Of a DNA stretch of 64,000 nucleotides, positions 16,655 through 25,291 are shown one piece after another. Position 1 is the stretch's first letter. Each line of letters opens with the position of its first letter. The stretch comes from Microcaldota archaeon (lineage in GTDB: Archaea; Micrarchaeota; Micrarchaeia; Micrarchaeales; Micrarchaeaceae): NCBI GenBank assembly GCA_021785805.1, contig JAJYEJ010000001.1, positions 4,317 to 68,316 of the forward strand, read 5' to 3'. A model generated the notes under the pieces. The model had not been told where the DNA came from. It saw only the letters and a program-made list of their open reading frames with translations, and ran no database searches. The position numbers and the translations under genes were made by a program.

Positions 16655-17452
16655 ATGTCGCTTGCAAAGTATTATGAGATTACCAAGGTCGAAGTGCTCA
16701 ATACGCTTGCGTATCCGTACAACCTCTTCGGCAGGGGGCTCTTCATAGCCCTTATCATTTTCATATTCTTCAACCTATGGAGCGTCATTTACAGGGAAGG
16801 AGGCAGCGGCATACTGGGCTTCTCGCTAGTTACACTGATATGGTATCTGGCCATGTCTGAATCAGCAGCAAACGGAAGCATGAGCACGGATTTGGTGCGG
16901 AAGATATCGGAGGGTATACAGACTGGAGACATAGCTTACACACTCAACAGGCCATACAACTTCATGATATACCAATTCGCCTACTCGATGGGGACGAACA
17001 CACTGGTCACTGTGGTGGTTTTTGCATTCACAGGAATTGCATCGTACCTGCTTGTAGGCCCGTTACAGATAAATATGATTGCGGTCCCGTTTGTGATTAT
17101 ATCTATAGTTCTCGCTTTAGTGCTCGGATTCCTGATGAACTTCGCAATAGGAATCCTGGCATTCTGGTTCGAGGAGGTGAGGTCGGTAAGGTGGATAAAC
17201 GAGAAGTTCATATTTGTGCTCGGGGGCATGCTCGTCCCGATAAACTTATTTCCCGGGGTGCTCAGGCAGATAGCCTTGCTACTGCCTTTCAGCTACATGT
17301 CCTATGCTCCGGCTTATCTCATGGTTAACTTCAGCCTTCCGTTCTTCATACAGAGCGTGCTGATGCAGCTGATGTGGATAGCGGTATACGCTGTTGTTGC
17401 TTATGGGATGTACAGGAAAGGGATCAAGAGGGTGTCTACGAATGGGGGCTAG
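16655..17452 (+). CDS. ABC-2 permease subunit 1
   Basis: A 265-residue integral membrane protein with six predicted helices, COG4587-like. It starts with YYEITKVEVLNTLAYPYNL, followed by helices at about 25-45, 55-70, 105-130, 140-170, 185-215 and 230-255. The GGTGATG ribosome site is 18 bp after the ATPase stop. With the ATPase and the next permease it probably forms a heterodimeric exporter. The substrate cannot be told from sequence. Confidence 0.88.
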   Translation: MSLAKYYEITKVEVLNTLAYPYNLFGRGLFIALIIFIFFNLWSVIYREGGSGILGFSLVTLIWYLAMSESAANGSMSTDLVRKISEGIQTGDIAYTLNRPYNFMIYQFAYSMGTNTLVTVVVFAFTGIASYLLVGPLQINMIAVPFVIISIVLALVLGFLMNFAIGILAFWFEEVRSVRWINEKFIFVLGGMLVPINLFPGVLRQIALLLPFSYMSYAPAYLMVNFSLPFFIQSVLMQLMWIAVYAVVAYGMYRKGIKRVSTNGG

Positions 17453-18236
17453 AGGGCTATTGAACTTTATCATGGCGTACTTCAAGCTTAACCTGCAGTC
17501 TGCGATGGAGTACCGTTTCAACTTCATCATATTGGCGTTTGGCATGTTCATAAATGATGTTGCCTGGATCGTCTTCTGGTGGATAATCTTCGCTAAGTTC
17601 AACACCATAAACGGATGGAACTTCGGCAACCTGCTCGCCATGTACTCTATCGTAACCATAGGGTTTGGAGCTGCGACATTCTTTGTAGGCAACTGGCAGC
17701 GCATCGCGGAGAACGTGATAAAAGGTAGGCTTGACTACTATATGGTGCTGCCAAAGCCGTTACTCATACATATGTTGATCAGCAGAAGCGACTTCTCAGG
17801 TATGGGAGACCTGCTCTTCGGCATAGTGGTTGGGGCTTTCGCCTTCCTGGCAGGAGCTGTGTCTTCTGTCCCATTCTTCATACTGCTCACTGCGATGTCT
17901 ACGCTCATACTGATAAGCTTTGGTATAATCATAGGATCGCTTTCGTTCTACTTCGGCGGCACTGGGGAATTTCAGGAGACAGCGCTCGGAAGTGTGATAG
18001 CGCTCTCTACTTATCCGTTCTCTGTCTTCGGTGGCTTCATTAGAATTATTCTGCTCACAGCAATACCCGTGGGTTTCATTACGGGAATTCCCGTGTTGCT
18101 GCTCCAGCAGTACAACGCTGCTTATATGGGCTATATGATAGTGGCGACTCTGGCATCCGTGACGGTTGCATCACTTATGTTCTACGCTGGACTGAAACGC
18201 TATGAATCCGGGAACCTGATAAACGCGCAGATATAG
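17442..18236 (+). CDS. ABC-2 permease subunit 2
   Basis: A 264-residue membrane protein, COG3694-like, with about six helices starting with the AYFKLNLQSAMEYRFNFIILAFGMF segment typical of this partner. The ATG at 17442 overlaps the end of permease 1 by 11 bp and has GAGGGTG upstream; earlier in-frame starts lack a site. It is the last gene of the exporter operon. Confidence 0.88.
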   Translation: MGARGLLNFIMAYFKLNLQSAMEYRFNFIILAFGMFINDVAWIVFWWIIFAKFNTINGWNFGNLLAMYSIVTIGFGAATFFVGNWQRIAENVIKGRLDYYMVLPKPLLIHMLISRSDFSGMGDLLFGIVVGAFAFLAGAVSSVPFFILLTAMSTLILISFGIIIGSLSFYFGGTGEFQETALGSVIALSTYPFSVFGGFIRIILLTAIPVGFITGIPVLLLQQYNAAYMGYMIVATLASVTVASLMFYAGLKRYESGNLINAQI

Positions 18237-18300
18237 CGGGTAGTGGAACTTCTGTCGACATGGCAAACCTTTTTAACCTTGAAAGCGAATATCTAGCGTG

Positions 18301-18372
18301 ATGATAATGCACTACGCCGAGCTTAACGCTGTGACGAAGATCTTGAGTGCTGATATACCAATGGAAAGGTAA
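18301..18372 (+). CDS. Possible upstream ORF of the histone gene
   Basis: A 23-codon frame that begins just after the predicted transcript start (CTTTTTAACC element at about 18268-18277) and ends five bases before the histone ATG. It overlaps the histone ribosome site (GGTAAT). It could couple or tune histone translation, or be chance. No homologue is known to me. Confidence 0.3.
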   Translation: MIMHYAELNAVTKILSADIPMER

Positions 18373-18376
18373 TCCG

Positions 18377-18586
18377 ATGAGGATTTCTTCGAAAATAGTA
18401 AAGAAAGCGATGCGTAGGCGCTCGGATGTAGCGATAAGCGAGAAGGCCGCCGCAGCGATAGCCAAGATCCTTGAGGAGAAGGCGAACTCCATAGCGATTT
18501 ATGCTGTGAAACGCGCCAAGAAGAACGGCAGGAACACGGTCACCAAGGAGGATGTGGATAACTATAGATTGAAATTCGGCGGTTAG
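18377..18586 (+). CDS. Archaeal histone-fold protein
   Basis: A 69-residue single histone fold that wraps DNA as dimers and higher multimers. The layout is helix 1 (SSKIVKKAMRR), loop 1, the long helix 2 (EKAAAAIAKILEEKANSIAIYAVKRAKKNG) and loop 2/helix 3 (RNTVTKEDVDNYRLKF), matching the archaeal RxTV(T/K)xxDV pattern. The GGTAATCCG site supports the ATG at 18377; the longer frame from 18347 overlaps a short upstream ORF. The next gene begins on the base after the stop. Confidence 0.92.
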   Translation: MRISSKIVKKAMRRRSDVAISEKAAAAIAKILEEKANSIAIYAVKRAKKNGRNTVTKEDVDNYRLKFGG

Positions 18587-19159
18587 ATGTCGACAGGCAA
18601 CCAAGTAAGCGCCACAGCCACATGCACGATAGCGAAGGGACCAGGAGGCAGGATGAAACTGCACCATTATGATGACAAGGGTGGCAGGACAGTGCTATGG
18701 GAACCGATAAATGGAGCCGTAATCGAGACGATATTCGATCTTGAGGGTGGTATATTGGTGCAGTCGCTCCTTAAGATAGAGGGCACTGGGATAGTGGAGA
18801 GGATTGGCTCTTACATGGAGAACGCAGGTCTGAAGGAGCCCAAGGAGGCTGATTTCTCCGATGTGAAGCTCGACAAGAAGTGCCCGAAGTGTGGCAGCGC
18901 CGCGCTTGAAAGGAAGGCAGGCAAAGTCACTGACTACAATGAGGTGCCGGTCATGCCGATATATGACTGTGCGTCGTGCCAGTGGAGAAGTTACTACCTG
19001 ACGGACACCTATCTGACATACCTTGTGCACAACCATAAGGAGCTTTTTGACAATGAGGAATCGACAATGCTGGCTGTAAACGAGGCGCAGTTCGTTAAAG
19101 ACCTGAAAGAGTACATAATAAGAATATTTGCATCCAAACGGATATTGTGTGTAAAGTGA
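18587..19159 (+). CDS. Zinc-ribbon protein of unknown function
   Basis: A 190-residue protein. An N-terminal all-beta region (about 1-85) precedes a zinc ribbon made of CPKCGS and CASC at about 104-130. A helical tail (NEAQFVKDLKEYIIRIFASKRI) follows. Its ATG follows the histone stop directly (TAGATG), so the two are translated from one mRNA. A role with chromatin or RNA is plausible from the zinc ribbon and the neighbour, but I do not recognise the family. Confidence 0.75.
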   Translation: MSTGNQVSATATCTIAKGPGGRMKLHHYDDKGGRTVLWEPINGAVIETIFDLEGGILVQSLLKIEGTGIVERIGSYMENAGLKEPKEADFSDVKLDKKCPKCGSAALERKAGKVTDYNEVPVMPIYDCASCQWRSYYLTDTYLTYLVHNHKELFDNEESTMLAVNEAQFVKDLKEYIIRIFASKRILCVK

Positions 19160-19185
19160 TTTATACATAGGCGAAAGGTGTTTTC

Positions 19186-19428
19186 ATGGCAATATTGGTA
19201 TCAGAGCTGTATGGGAAGCAGATAATAACGAATACTGGACAGAGGATTGGGATGGTAGAGGACGTCATACTTGATTTCGAAGGCGGGACTGTGGCGAACC
19301 TTTTGCTCAAGAAGATTGAGGAGCTCACCCGCGCACAGAATACAGGAGCGCTGCTCAGCAAGAACAGCGTGAAGTACGATAGGGTAAAGAGCGTATCCGA
19401 GACTATAATCGTAGGATCCGGAAAATAA
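19186..19428 (+). CDS. PRC-barrel domain protein
   Basis: An 80-residue protein made almost wholly of one PRC-barrel (LVSELYGKQIITNTGQRIGMVEDVILDFEGGTVANLLL). The family occurs in RimM and in many stand-alone archaeal proteins that bind RNA or protein partners. AAAGGTG lies seven bases before the ATG. A T-run at 19438-19446 just after the stop probably ends transcription. Confidence 0.88.
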   Translation: MAILVSELYGKQIITNTGQRIGMVEDVILDFEGGTVANLLLKKIEELTRAQNTGALLSKNSVKYDRVKSVSETIIVGSGK

Positions 19429-19437
19429 GCGCTTCCC

Positions 19438-19446
19438 TCTTTTTTT
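19438..19446 (+). terminator. T-rich terminator after the PRC-barrel gene
   Basis: A run of T residues ten bases past the stop codon, the usual intrinsic signal for archaeal RNA polymerase. The following 130 bp to rpoP is non-coding and contains a CCGAGC/GCTCGG hairpin at 19518-19532. Confidence 0.55.
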
Positions 19447-19575
19447 ACTCGAATAGGCACTCTGGAGCATAGGTGTACTTGTATTTCCCAGGTGTAAGGA
19501 GCACTCCGTATACCGAGCGGGGCTCGGATGCCAAGGTCACCAGTCTGCCAATTAAGTCTAAGCGCTGACAGTCAG

Positions 19576-19707
19576 TCAGCCAGTAGGCACTTCCTTAGAC
19601 AGGTTCGGCCTTTGCTTTGTCAGCACCCTACTGCCGCAGTAGTTGCACCTGACGAAACCCTCTAACATCTTGAGCCTTTTTCCGCATTTCATGCATATGT
19701 ACGCCAT
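19576..19707 (-). CDS. rpoP: RNA polymerase subunit P (Rpb12-like)
   Basis: A 43-residue zinc-binding subunit of archaeal RNA polymerase, homologous to eukaryotic Rpb12. The first cysteine pair is in YICMKCGKRLKM, the second in RCNYCGSRVL, followed by the basic tail TKQRP. GGTGCTATC precedes the ATG at 19707. Its place after L37Ae in the exosome superoperon is typical of archaea and supports the call despite the short length. Confidence 0.93.
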   Translation of the reverse strand: MAYICMKCGKRLKMLEGFVRCNYCGSRVLTKQRPNLSKEVPTG

Positions 19708-19724
19708 GATAGCACCTTTTCCTT

Positions 19725-20090
19725 CTACTTGCCCATCCTCGTCTCCTTCAGCCACTTCACGAAGTCCGTGTGCAACGAGGACCTGCTCGTGTTTATCACA
19801 CGAATCTTCGCCTTGCCATTCAGATGTTCATCGTTCAGTTCAAGCACAGGCTCGTAAGTGTCCAATTTCACATAGTGCACCTCAGCCCAGTGGATTATGC
19901 CGTTGAGATAGTCTTTCGTTATGTCCTTCGTCATCGGCATCGATGAGAAGCTGAACAGTATGCCATTACACCAGTACAGCGGTATGGTACCGGCTGGCAT
20001 CACCCGTTCCCTGAGAAGGTCATCCATATTCACATCCAGGCATTCGTGCACTATGAGTTCTCTTGTCGGGGAGAATATTACATCGGTCAT
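19725..20090 (-). CDS. Unknown protein inside the exosome superoperon
   Basis: A 121-residue protein I do not recognise. It is mixed alpha/beta with an aromatic core (LYWCNGILFSFSSMPMTK) and a basic C-terminus (LHTDFVKWLKETRMGK). No membrane segment or metal motif. It sits between L37Ae and RpoP with short spacers on both sides. Guilt by association suggests a role in RNA, ribosome or transcription processes, but nothing in the sequence shows which. Confidence 0.75.
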   Translation of the reverse strand: MTDVIFSPTRELIVHECLDVNMDDLLRERVMPAGTIPLYWCNGILFSFSSMPMTKDITKDYLNGIIHWAEVHYVKLDTYEPVLELNDEHLNGKAKIRVINTSRSSLHTDFVKWLKETRMGK

Positions 20091-20110
20091 TCTTTCACCA
20101 TTACCTTGAC

Positions 20111-20362
20111 TTATTGACGCTTTGGCTTCCTTGTCATGTCTTCTATGAGCCTCTTCGCTACCTCACCTTCAGGTGTGCTCAACGTGAAGGCGCCTCCCGC
20201 ATACGTGGCGTTGCAGTGCCTGCATTGCCAGATACTGGTGCTTATTCTTTTCACGGCCATCTTGCCGCATGCTTCGCATCGGTATCTAGACTGCTTCTTC
20301 TTTTTGACCGCGTTGTATCTCTTCCTTATGCTTGCGCCGTATCTTATGCTAGCGTTAACCAT
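20111..20362 (-). CDS. rpl37ae: Ribosomal protein L37Ae (eL43)
   Basis: A large-subunit ribosomal protein of 83 residues. It has an N-terminal basic segment (RYGASIRKRYNAVKKKK) and a zinc ribbon with cysteines in RCEACGKMAVKRISTSIWQCRHCNATYAGGAF, the family signature. I chose the ATG at 20362, with GGTGCTATGT upstream, over a start at 20371. It lies 10 bp after the rrp42 stop. Confidence 0.96.
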   Translation of the reverse strand: MVNASIRYGASIRKRYNAVKKKKQSRYRCEACGKMAVKRISTSIWQCRHCNATYAGGAFTLSTPEGEVAKRLIEDMTRKPKRQ

Positions 20363-20372
20363 ACATAGCACC

Positions 20373-21161
20373 TTATTGCTCGCTTACCTGACTCACATAT
20401 TTGTTTAGTTCGTTGAACTTCTCGGTAGATATACCGACAAGCTCGTCGATCTCATGCATGGACAGGTTGCCTCCGATGCCTTTCTGCATCGCCCTCACCA
20501 GCTTCCCGTCATTTGTGATGGTGAGTCTCGTGTCTGCGGTGTTCTCCTCATGGATGTCCATGTCGAGTACCAAGGCATTGCCTATCTTTCCGAATGTGGT
20601 TGACAGTGCCACATTGTCTATCTTTAACTTATCTTTCCTCTCACTATATATTGCTTTGCCATTCTCCTCCTTAGGCACCTTCGTGGTCTTTAGCGCACAC
20701 ATAGCAGCCAATGCGCTAGCATCGAATAGGTTCCCATCGTAGTTCAGCACATATAGATCGATGAACACTGTCCATGCCTTCTCTGCGTCTATCGAAAGGC
20801 TGCTCAGGTCTATGGCTTTTGCAGCCCTTATTCCCCTGTCGACCACCCTTGCGAGCTCTATAGACTCCGGGCTTGGAGGCCCGGTCTCGAACTCGGCGTG
20901 TGCCAATGGGAGAAGCTCTGCAGAGACCATCAGGTTACCTTGGTCAGGGGTATCCTCCATGGGCTCTTCGACCTGCATCTTGATTCCGACAAGCACACGT
21001 GTGGATCCGAGATCGACCTGCGCCGAACCTTCCGCATTCTCCACAAATCCCGCCTTTACGCTTACAGGTCTGAAATCAAACATTCCTCTTGAGTCTTCCC
21101 TGGAGCCTTTTGCAAGAAGCTCCCTGATGTATGCGCTCTTCAATGAATCTATTGCGTCCAT
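20373..21161 (-). CDS. rrp42: Exosome subunit Rrp42
   Basis: The non-catalytic RNase PH-like subunit that alternates with Rrp41 in the exosome hexamer; it binds RNA and completes the active site. 262 residues. It has the RNase PH fold (SREDSRGMFDFRPVSVKAGFVENAEGSAQVDLGSTRVLVGIK) but lacks the catalytic Asp pattern of Rrp41. The ATG at 21161 is 1 bp after the rrp41 stop. Confidence 0.96.
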   Translation of the reverse strand: MDAIDSLKSAYIRELLAKGSREDSRGMFDFRPVSVKAGFVENAEGSAQVDLGSTRVLVGIKMQVEEPMEDTPDQGNLMVSAELLPLAHAEFETGPPSPESIELARVVDRGIRAAKAIDLSSLSIDAEKAWTVFIDLYVLNYDGNLFDASALAAMCALKTTKVPKEENGKAIYSERKDKLKIDNVALSTTFGKIGNALVLDMDIHEENTADTRLTITNDGKLVRAMQKGIGGNLSMHEIDELVGISTEKFNELNKYVSQVSEQ

Positions 21162-21162
21162 A

Positions 21163-21909
21163 TTAAACACCGTTGTATTTCTCCTCTGCATTTTTGTAGG
21201 TCTCCTTAAGTGCAGCCTTCTGTATCTCGGATATTGCCTTGCCTGATTCTTTCGCCATCTCCATGGCACGCTTGACCTCCTCTCTCGTCATCTCGCCATC
21301 CATTTGCAGCAAGAGTACGTTGTTGTTCCTTGGGGATATTGCCATTGGCATATCGCTGTCGGAGTAGTTGTCCTCTATCATGTTCATGTCCAATACGAGT
21401 TCCGTGCCTATCTTTCCGACCGATACGGCATATATTATGTCCTTCATGTGTATCCCCGCGTTAGCCAGAGCCACTGCAGCTGCAGTTATGCCGGCAGCCC
21501 TCGTGCCACCGTCGCCCTGCAAGACCTCTATAAATACGTCTATCTCGCTGCCGGGGTATTCTGTTAGCAGCACCGTGTCCTCGAATGCTTCCCTTGTGAC
21601 CTTGGATATCTCCGTGGCCCTTCTGTTCGGACCTGACCTGCCATGTCCCTCCAGTGAGGAGAATGGCGCCATTGCGTACCTGCACTTTATTATCGCCCTT
21701 GATGCCTCCGTCATGTGCTTTGGAAGCACCTCCTTAGGTCCGTATACTGCGGCGAGTATCTTGTTGTTGCCCCACTCCAGGTAGGCTGAGCCGTCTGCGT
21801 TCTTCAGAACCGCCGACTCTATCTTGAGCGGTCTTAGTTCGTTGAAACCTCTTCCGTCAAGCCTCTTGCCTTTTACTATGAGCTCGGGTTTATTGGCTTT
21901 TGATCCCAT
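21163..21909 (-). CDS. rrp41: Exosome catalytic subunit Rrp41
   Basis: The phosphorolytic 3'-to-5' exoribonuclease subunit. 248 residues, starting KRLDGRGFNELRPLKIESAVLKNADGSAYLEWGNNKILAAVYGP. The phosphate/RNA-binding region RSGPNRRATEISKV and the catalytic stretch EVLQGDGGTRAAGITAA are intact. It lies between rrp4 and rrp42 as in most archaea. Confidence 0.97.
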   Translation of the reverse strand: MGSKANKPELIVKGKRLDGRGFNELRPLKIESAVLKNADGSAYLEWGNNKILAAVYGPKEVLPKHMTEASRAIIKCRYAMAPFSSLEGHGRSGPNRRATEISKVTREAFEDTVLLTEYPGSEIDVFIEVLQGDGGTRAAGITAAAVALANAGIHMKDIIYAVSVGKIGTELVLDMNMIEDNYSDSDMPMAISPRNNNVLLLQMDGEMTREEVKRAMEMAKESGKAISEIQKAALKETYKNAEEKYNGV

Positions 21910-21937
21910 TGCATCACTTTTTCTACATTATTCTACA

Positions 21938-22615
21938 TTACATTTCTCGATTTATTCCTCGATTATGGTCAGCTGCAGCTGGAGCAGGGCTCTTCCGCCT
22001 CGCGCTGCCCTCTTCAAGCATCTTCTTTATCCTCTCGGTGAGCCCGCTGGTGTGTGCCTCATTCTCTATCTTCCTTATCGCGAGCGTCGCAAGCGCGATA
22101 TCGCCTCCCCGCATCCACACCATGCCGTTCTTACCCACTATTATGTATGTGCCGGTAAGGTCAGCTATCTGCCTTATCATTGTGTCGTTCCTTCCGACTA
22201 TCCTCGGCACCTTTATGGGTTTTATCGATATGAACGTGCCACCGTTCAGCACCTTCGGGTAAGCAAGTATTATCGTGTTCGAGTCCTCTATGTCCTTGAC
22301 CCTTGCTTCTATCATGTCCCCTTCCTTCATCGGCTCCATTCTCCCTTCGAACCTGTCCATGCTTCCGATAAGTATGGCCCTTCCGAAGTACGACAGGTCT
22401 ACTATGTACACCTTGCCCTTCGACTCGGTGACTATGCCTATGACGGTGTCACCTATCCTTGGTCGCCATGACCCCTCCAATGGGACCAGTACGCCCTTTT
22501 CCTTTTCCAGTATTCCAAGTATCTTAGAATAGGTCTTGCCATTTTCTACGAACGCGTTCTCCATCCTTATGGGCTTATCGTATATCATATCGCCCGGAAC
22601 GACTATATCTTTCAT
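21938..22615 (-). CDS. rrp4: Exosome RNA-binding subunit Rrp4
   Basis: A cap subunit of the exosome that guides RNA into the Rrp41/Rrp42 channel. 225 residues: N-terminal domain (VVPGDMIYD), S1 domain (about 60-135, starting GDTVIGIVTESKGKVYIVDLSYFGRAIL) and KH domain (VPRIVGRNDTMIRQIADLTGTYIIVGKNGMVWMRG). It has a short charged tail. It is 28 bp from rrp41. Confidence 0.96.
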   Translation of the reverse strand: MKDIVVPGDMIYDKPIRMENAFVENGKTYSKILGILEKEKGVLVPLEGSWRPRIGDTVIGIVTESKGKVYIVDLSYFGRAILIGSMDRFEGRMEPMKEGDMIEARVKDIEDSNTIILAYPKVLNGGTFISIKPIKVPRIVGRNDTMIRQIADLTGTYIIVGKNGMVWMRGGDIALATLAIRKIENEAHTSGLTERIKKMLEEGSARRKSPAPAAADHNRGINREM

Positions 22616-22672
22616 TCTATCACTTCACTTTTTCAACGTAATTGATTGATTGCTGCTGTTTATCCTTTTACT

Positions 22673-23353
22673 TTACATTATCTTGATTATCACTCTTCCC
22701 TGAGTGGCCTTGTTTATCTTGTCGAAGAATTCGCTCTGCATTCCAGCTGGGAATTCCAGGGACGCTTGCAGGCTCCCGTTCGAAAGCCATTCCTCCGATT
22801 TCAATCCGTACTGTTTAAGTATGCCGTAACACCTGTTTGCCATATCGGCAGGTATAGTCGCTTGTATCTTCGCTGTTGTGAATTTCAACGGGAGTATTGG
22901 CGACAGCTTCTTCACTATCTGCTCTATCTGCTCGTTGACATTCTTGAATGGATCTATGGACGCCTTTGCCTCCCTCATGGCGTTTTCTATCCTGAGCGGA
23001 GGGTTTGGCGCGTTGGTCCTAGGGTCAATAGAGTTCCTTGCGATTATATCTATGATCTGCTTCCTTTTCTCCTCGACCATCTTCGCTCTTTGCTCGGTGG
23101 TTATCGGGACATCTCCTTTCTTGAGTATCGTATCGGCTATCTTCTCTATCTCAAGCGTTCCGAACGCCTTCTTTAGCTTGTCCTCGCTCTGGCGCTCCCC
23201 TTTCCTTGCGTCCTTGAATACCTCTTCAGTCTCCAGGACAGAAAGGACGTCGTTTCGCTTGCCTGTGACGTATTCGTATGCACGATCCGCGTCGACAAGT
23301 ATCTCGAATTCGTCTCCCGTGTGGCTGTATTTTACTATGACCTGTTTTGACAT
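22673..23353 (-). CDS. sbds: SBDS/Sdo1 ribosome maturation protein
   Basis: The archaeal homologue of the Shwachman-Bodian-Diamond protein, which helps large-subunit maturation. 226 residues in three domains: N-terminal FYSH fold (HTGDEFEILVDADRAYEYVTGK), central helical domain (TTEQRAKMVEEKRKQIIDIIARNSIDP) and C-terminal ferredoxin-like domain. The ATG at 23353, with GTGATC upstream, is preferred over a TTG at 23380 that would overlap the psmA stop. Confidence 0.95.
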   Translation of the reverse strand: MSKQVIVKYSHTGDEFEILVDADRAYEYVTGKRNDVLSVLETEEVFKDARKGERQSEDKLKKAFGTLEIEKIADTILKKGDVPITTEQRAKMVEEKRKQIIDIIARNSIDPRTNAPNPPLRIENAMREAKASIDPFKNVNEQIEQIVKKLSPILPLKFTTAKIQATIPADMANRCYGILKQYGLKSEEWLSNGSLQASLEFPAGMQSEFFDKINKATQGRVIIKIM

Positions 23354-23376
23354 CTGATCACGAGTACTGCACTGAA

Positions 23377-24072
23377 TCAAAGGTACTCTCCTATCATCTC
23401 AGGGGTGAACATGACATATCCGTCCTTCTTGGTTATCCTGGCTATGTCTATGCTTGATGCCGTTAGCTTTCCTTCAGCTACCTTCTTCACCACGCTGATT
23501 CCAAGCTTTACCGCTTCGTCCATGCTCATGTCATCCTTGTACTCCTTGACAAGTATCTCCTCCGCTGTTTTCTTTCCAGATCCTATTGCGTCCGCTTTAT
23601 ATCCCAGGAACGACGCACCGGCGTCGATTTCGAAGAGCTGTGGCTCCCTGCCATATCCGGCTACGAGAAGCGATATTGCGTATGGCCTTACGCCGCCGTA
23701 CTGTGTCGCTATCTGCATCTCATCGGCTATCTCTCTCGAGATGGTCTCGATGGATTCCGTTTCGTCGTATATCATCCTGTGCGACTGTGTCCTGTGCCGC
23801 ATTATGTTTATTATGTGAAGACCGTCAGATACCAGGCCGCTGTATGTGGCACCGACGAACGAGTCTACTCTGAATATCTTCTGTACCGTGCTAGGTATGG
23901 CCAACGGCTCCGATATGTTCTTATGGGCGAGAAGGACGACACCGCCATCTGCGACTAGCCCTACGGATGTGGCTCCCTTTCGCACAGCCTCCCTTGCGTA
24001 GTCCACCTGGAACAGCCTCCCGTCAGGGCTGAACATCACTCCCCTATCGTACGCTTGTATATTTGGGTACAT
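23377..24072 (-). CDS. psmA: Proteasome alpha subunit
   Basis: Forms the outer rings of the 20S proteasome and the gate through the N-terminal helix. 231 residues, starting YDRGVMFSPDGRLFQVDYAREAVRKG, the alpha-subunit signature. There is no N-terminal catalytic Thr, as expected for alpha. It heads the classical archaeal psmA-SBDS-exosome superoperon. The beta subunit is not in this window. Confidence 0.97.
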   Translation of the reverse strand: MYPNIQAYDRGVMFSPDGRLFQVDYAREAVRKGATSVGLVADGGVVLLAHKNISEPLAIPSTVQKIFRVDSFVGATYSGLVSDGLHIINIMRHRTQSHRMIYDETESIETISREIADEMQIATQYGGVRPYAISLLVAGYGREPQLFEIDAGASFLGYKADAIGSGKKTAEEILVKEYKDDMSMDEAVKLGISVVKKVAEGKLTASSIDIARITKKDGYVMFTPEMIGEYL

Positions 24073-24108
24073 ACCTATTCACCGATTCAACATGATGGCT
24101 TGATGCGC

Positions 24109-24684
24109 TTATGCGGCGTTTGCCAGTTCCAGCTTCCTTACCTCCACCTTGTTCAGATCAGCTATGTGCTTTATCTTCGTGGTGAGGTCTGCCTGGAACT
24201 TGCCCTCTATTATTGCGCTTATGGCGGCATTTGCCTCATTTTCCTTGAAATATAATCTCGTGAAGTCCTCTGCTTCCTTTCTTATTCCTACGATCTTGGT
24301 GTGTGCGGTCCTTCCCCTTGTGACCACTATCACCTTTACGACCGCTCTTATGCCGTCCTTCGACGCCACAGGCACCACTACCGAGGATACGCTCCTGTAC
24401 TTCCTTACGAACGATCTTATGTAGCTCGGCACCTGCTCTATGCCGATGAGCTTCGTCTTGGCGGATTCGCCATTGACTTCGGTTATCTTCAATACGGCAT
24501 TCGTATAGGCATGGGATGGGTTGTGCGTCAGCGAGTCGAGGCTGACCACGACGTTCCTCCCTATCGCCGCTTTTTCATCGTTAGCCGGCATCTCCCCTAT
24601 GATCGCCTCATTGAATATGCGAGGCGCCAGGATGGAGAACCATCTCTTCAGCTTCCATTTGTCAATTCCTTTCTGTACTGCCAT
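24109..24684 (-). CDS. rps3ae: Ribosomal protein S3Ae (eS1)
   Basis: A small-subunit ribosomal protein found only in archaea and eukaryotes. 191 residues with the conserved start DKWKLKRWFSILAPRIFNEAIIGE and later GRTAHTKIVGIRKEAEDFTR. It lies between rps15 and psmA on the same strand and is probably part of the same long transcript. Confidence 0.96.
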   Translation of the reverse strand: MAVQKGIDKWKLKRWFSILAPRIFNEAIIGEMPANDEKAAIGRNVVVSLDSLTHNPSHAYTNAVLKITEVNGESAKTKLIGIEQVPSYIRSFVRKYRSVSSVVVPVASKDGIRAVVKVIVVTRGRTAHTKIVGIRKEAEDFTRLYFKENEANAAISAIIEGKFQADLTTKIKHIADLNKVEVRKLELANAA

Positions 24685-24720
24685 GGTTTCACTCTTGCTT
24701 TAGTATAATCACATTGTTGG

Positions 24721-25191
24721 TCACTGCTTGCCCTTTATCAACAGGGCTGCAGTCTCTGGGTCGTATCTCCATGATTGCGGAAGAACGCCCTCCCTCATGT
24801 AGTACTTGGCCAGCCTCCATATCTTGGACTCTATGCGGCGCAGGCGTATGGTGTTATAGGTATCCTTATTGTTCTTGCCGAGATGTATCCTCATCTTTAC
24901 CGCTGTTTTCATCAGGTCCAGGATATCTGAAGGCATGCTCCCCTCGAGACCTTTCTGCTTAAGGAACTCGGAAAGCCTTATCCCAAGGTACTGCCTAATG
25001 TATGGGACGTTGTGTTCCCTCTTCATCCTTTCGCCTATTAGGGCCGGACTCATGCCCTGCTTAGCATAACCTGTTATCAGCTCCTCGATCTGCTCCTTCG
25101 TAACGGTAGCGGTGCTAGGTATCGTGCCTATCTCCACTACAGGCTTCCTCGATTTTGATTTCCCGTGCTTCTTCGTATGCATTCTTGCCAT
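24721..25191 (-). CDS. rps15: Ribosomal protein S15 (uS15)
   Basis: A small-subunit ribosomal protein. 156 residues in the archaeal/eukaryotic long form: start ARMHTKKHGKSKSRKP, a helical N-terminal domain, then the universal S15 core (RIHLGKNNKDTYNTIRLRRIESKIWRLAKYY). The ATG at 25191 gives the conserved N-terminus; upstream in-frame starts add non-homologous residues. Confidence 0.97.
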   Translation of the reverse strand: MARMHTKKHGKSKSRKPVVEIGTIPSTATVTKEQIEELITGYAKQGMSPALIGERMKREHNVPYIRQYLGIRLSEFLKQKGLEGSMPSDILDLMKTAVKMRIHLGKNNKDTYNTIRLRRIESKIWRLAKYYMREGVLPQSWRYDPETAALLIKGKQ

Positions 25192-25291
25192 TATAACACT
25201 CTGTTGATGATTTCCGTCAAATGTCAGGTTAATGATCATTCTTGATGCCAACATTCACGTAGTTGGACCAGGAGAACAAAGCACATGTGCC

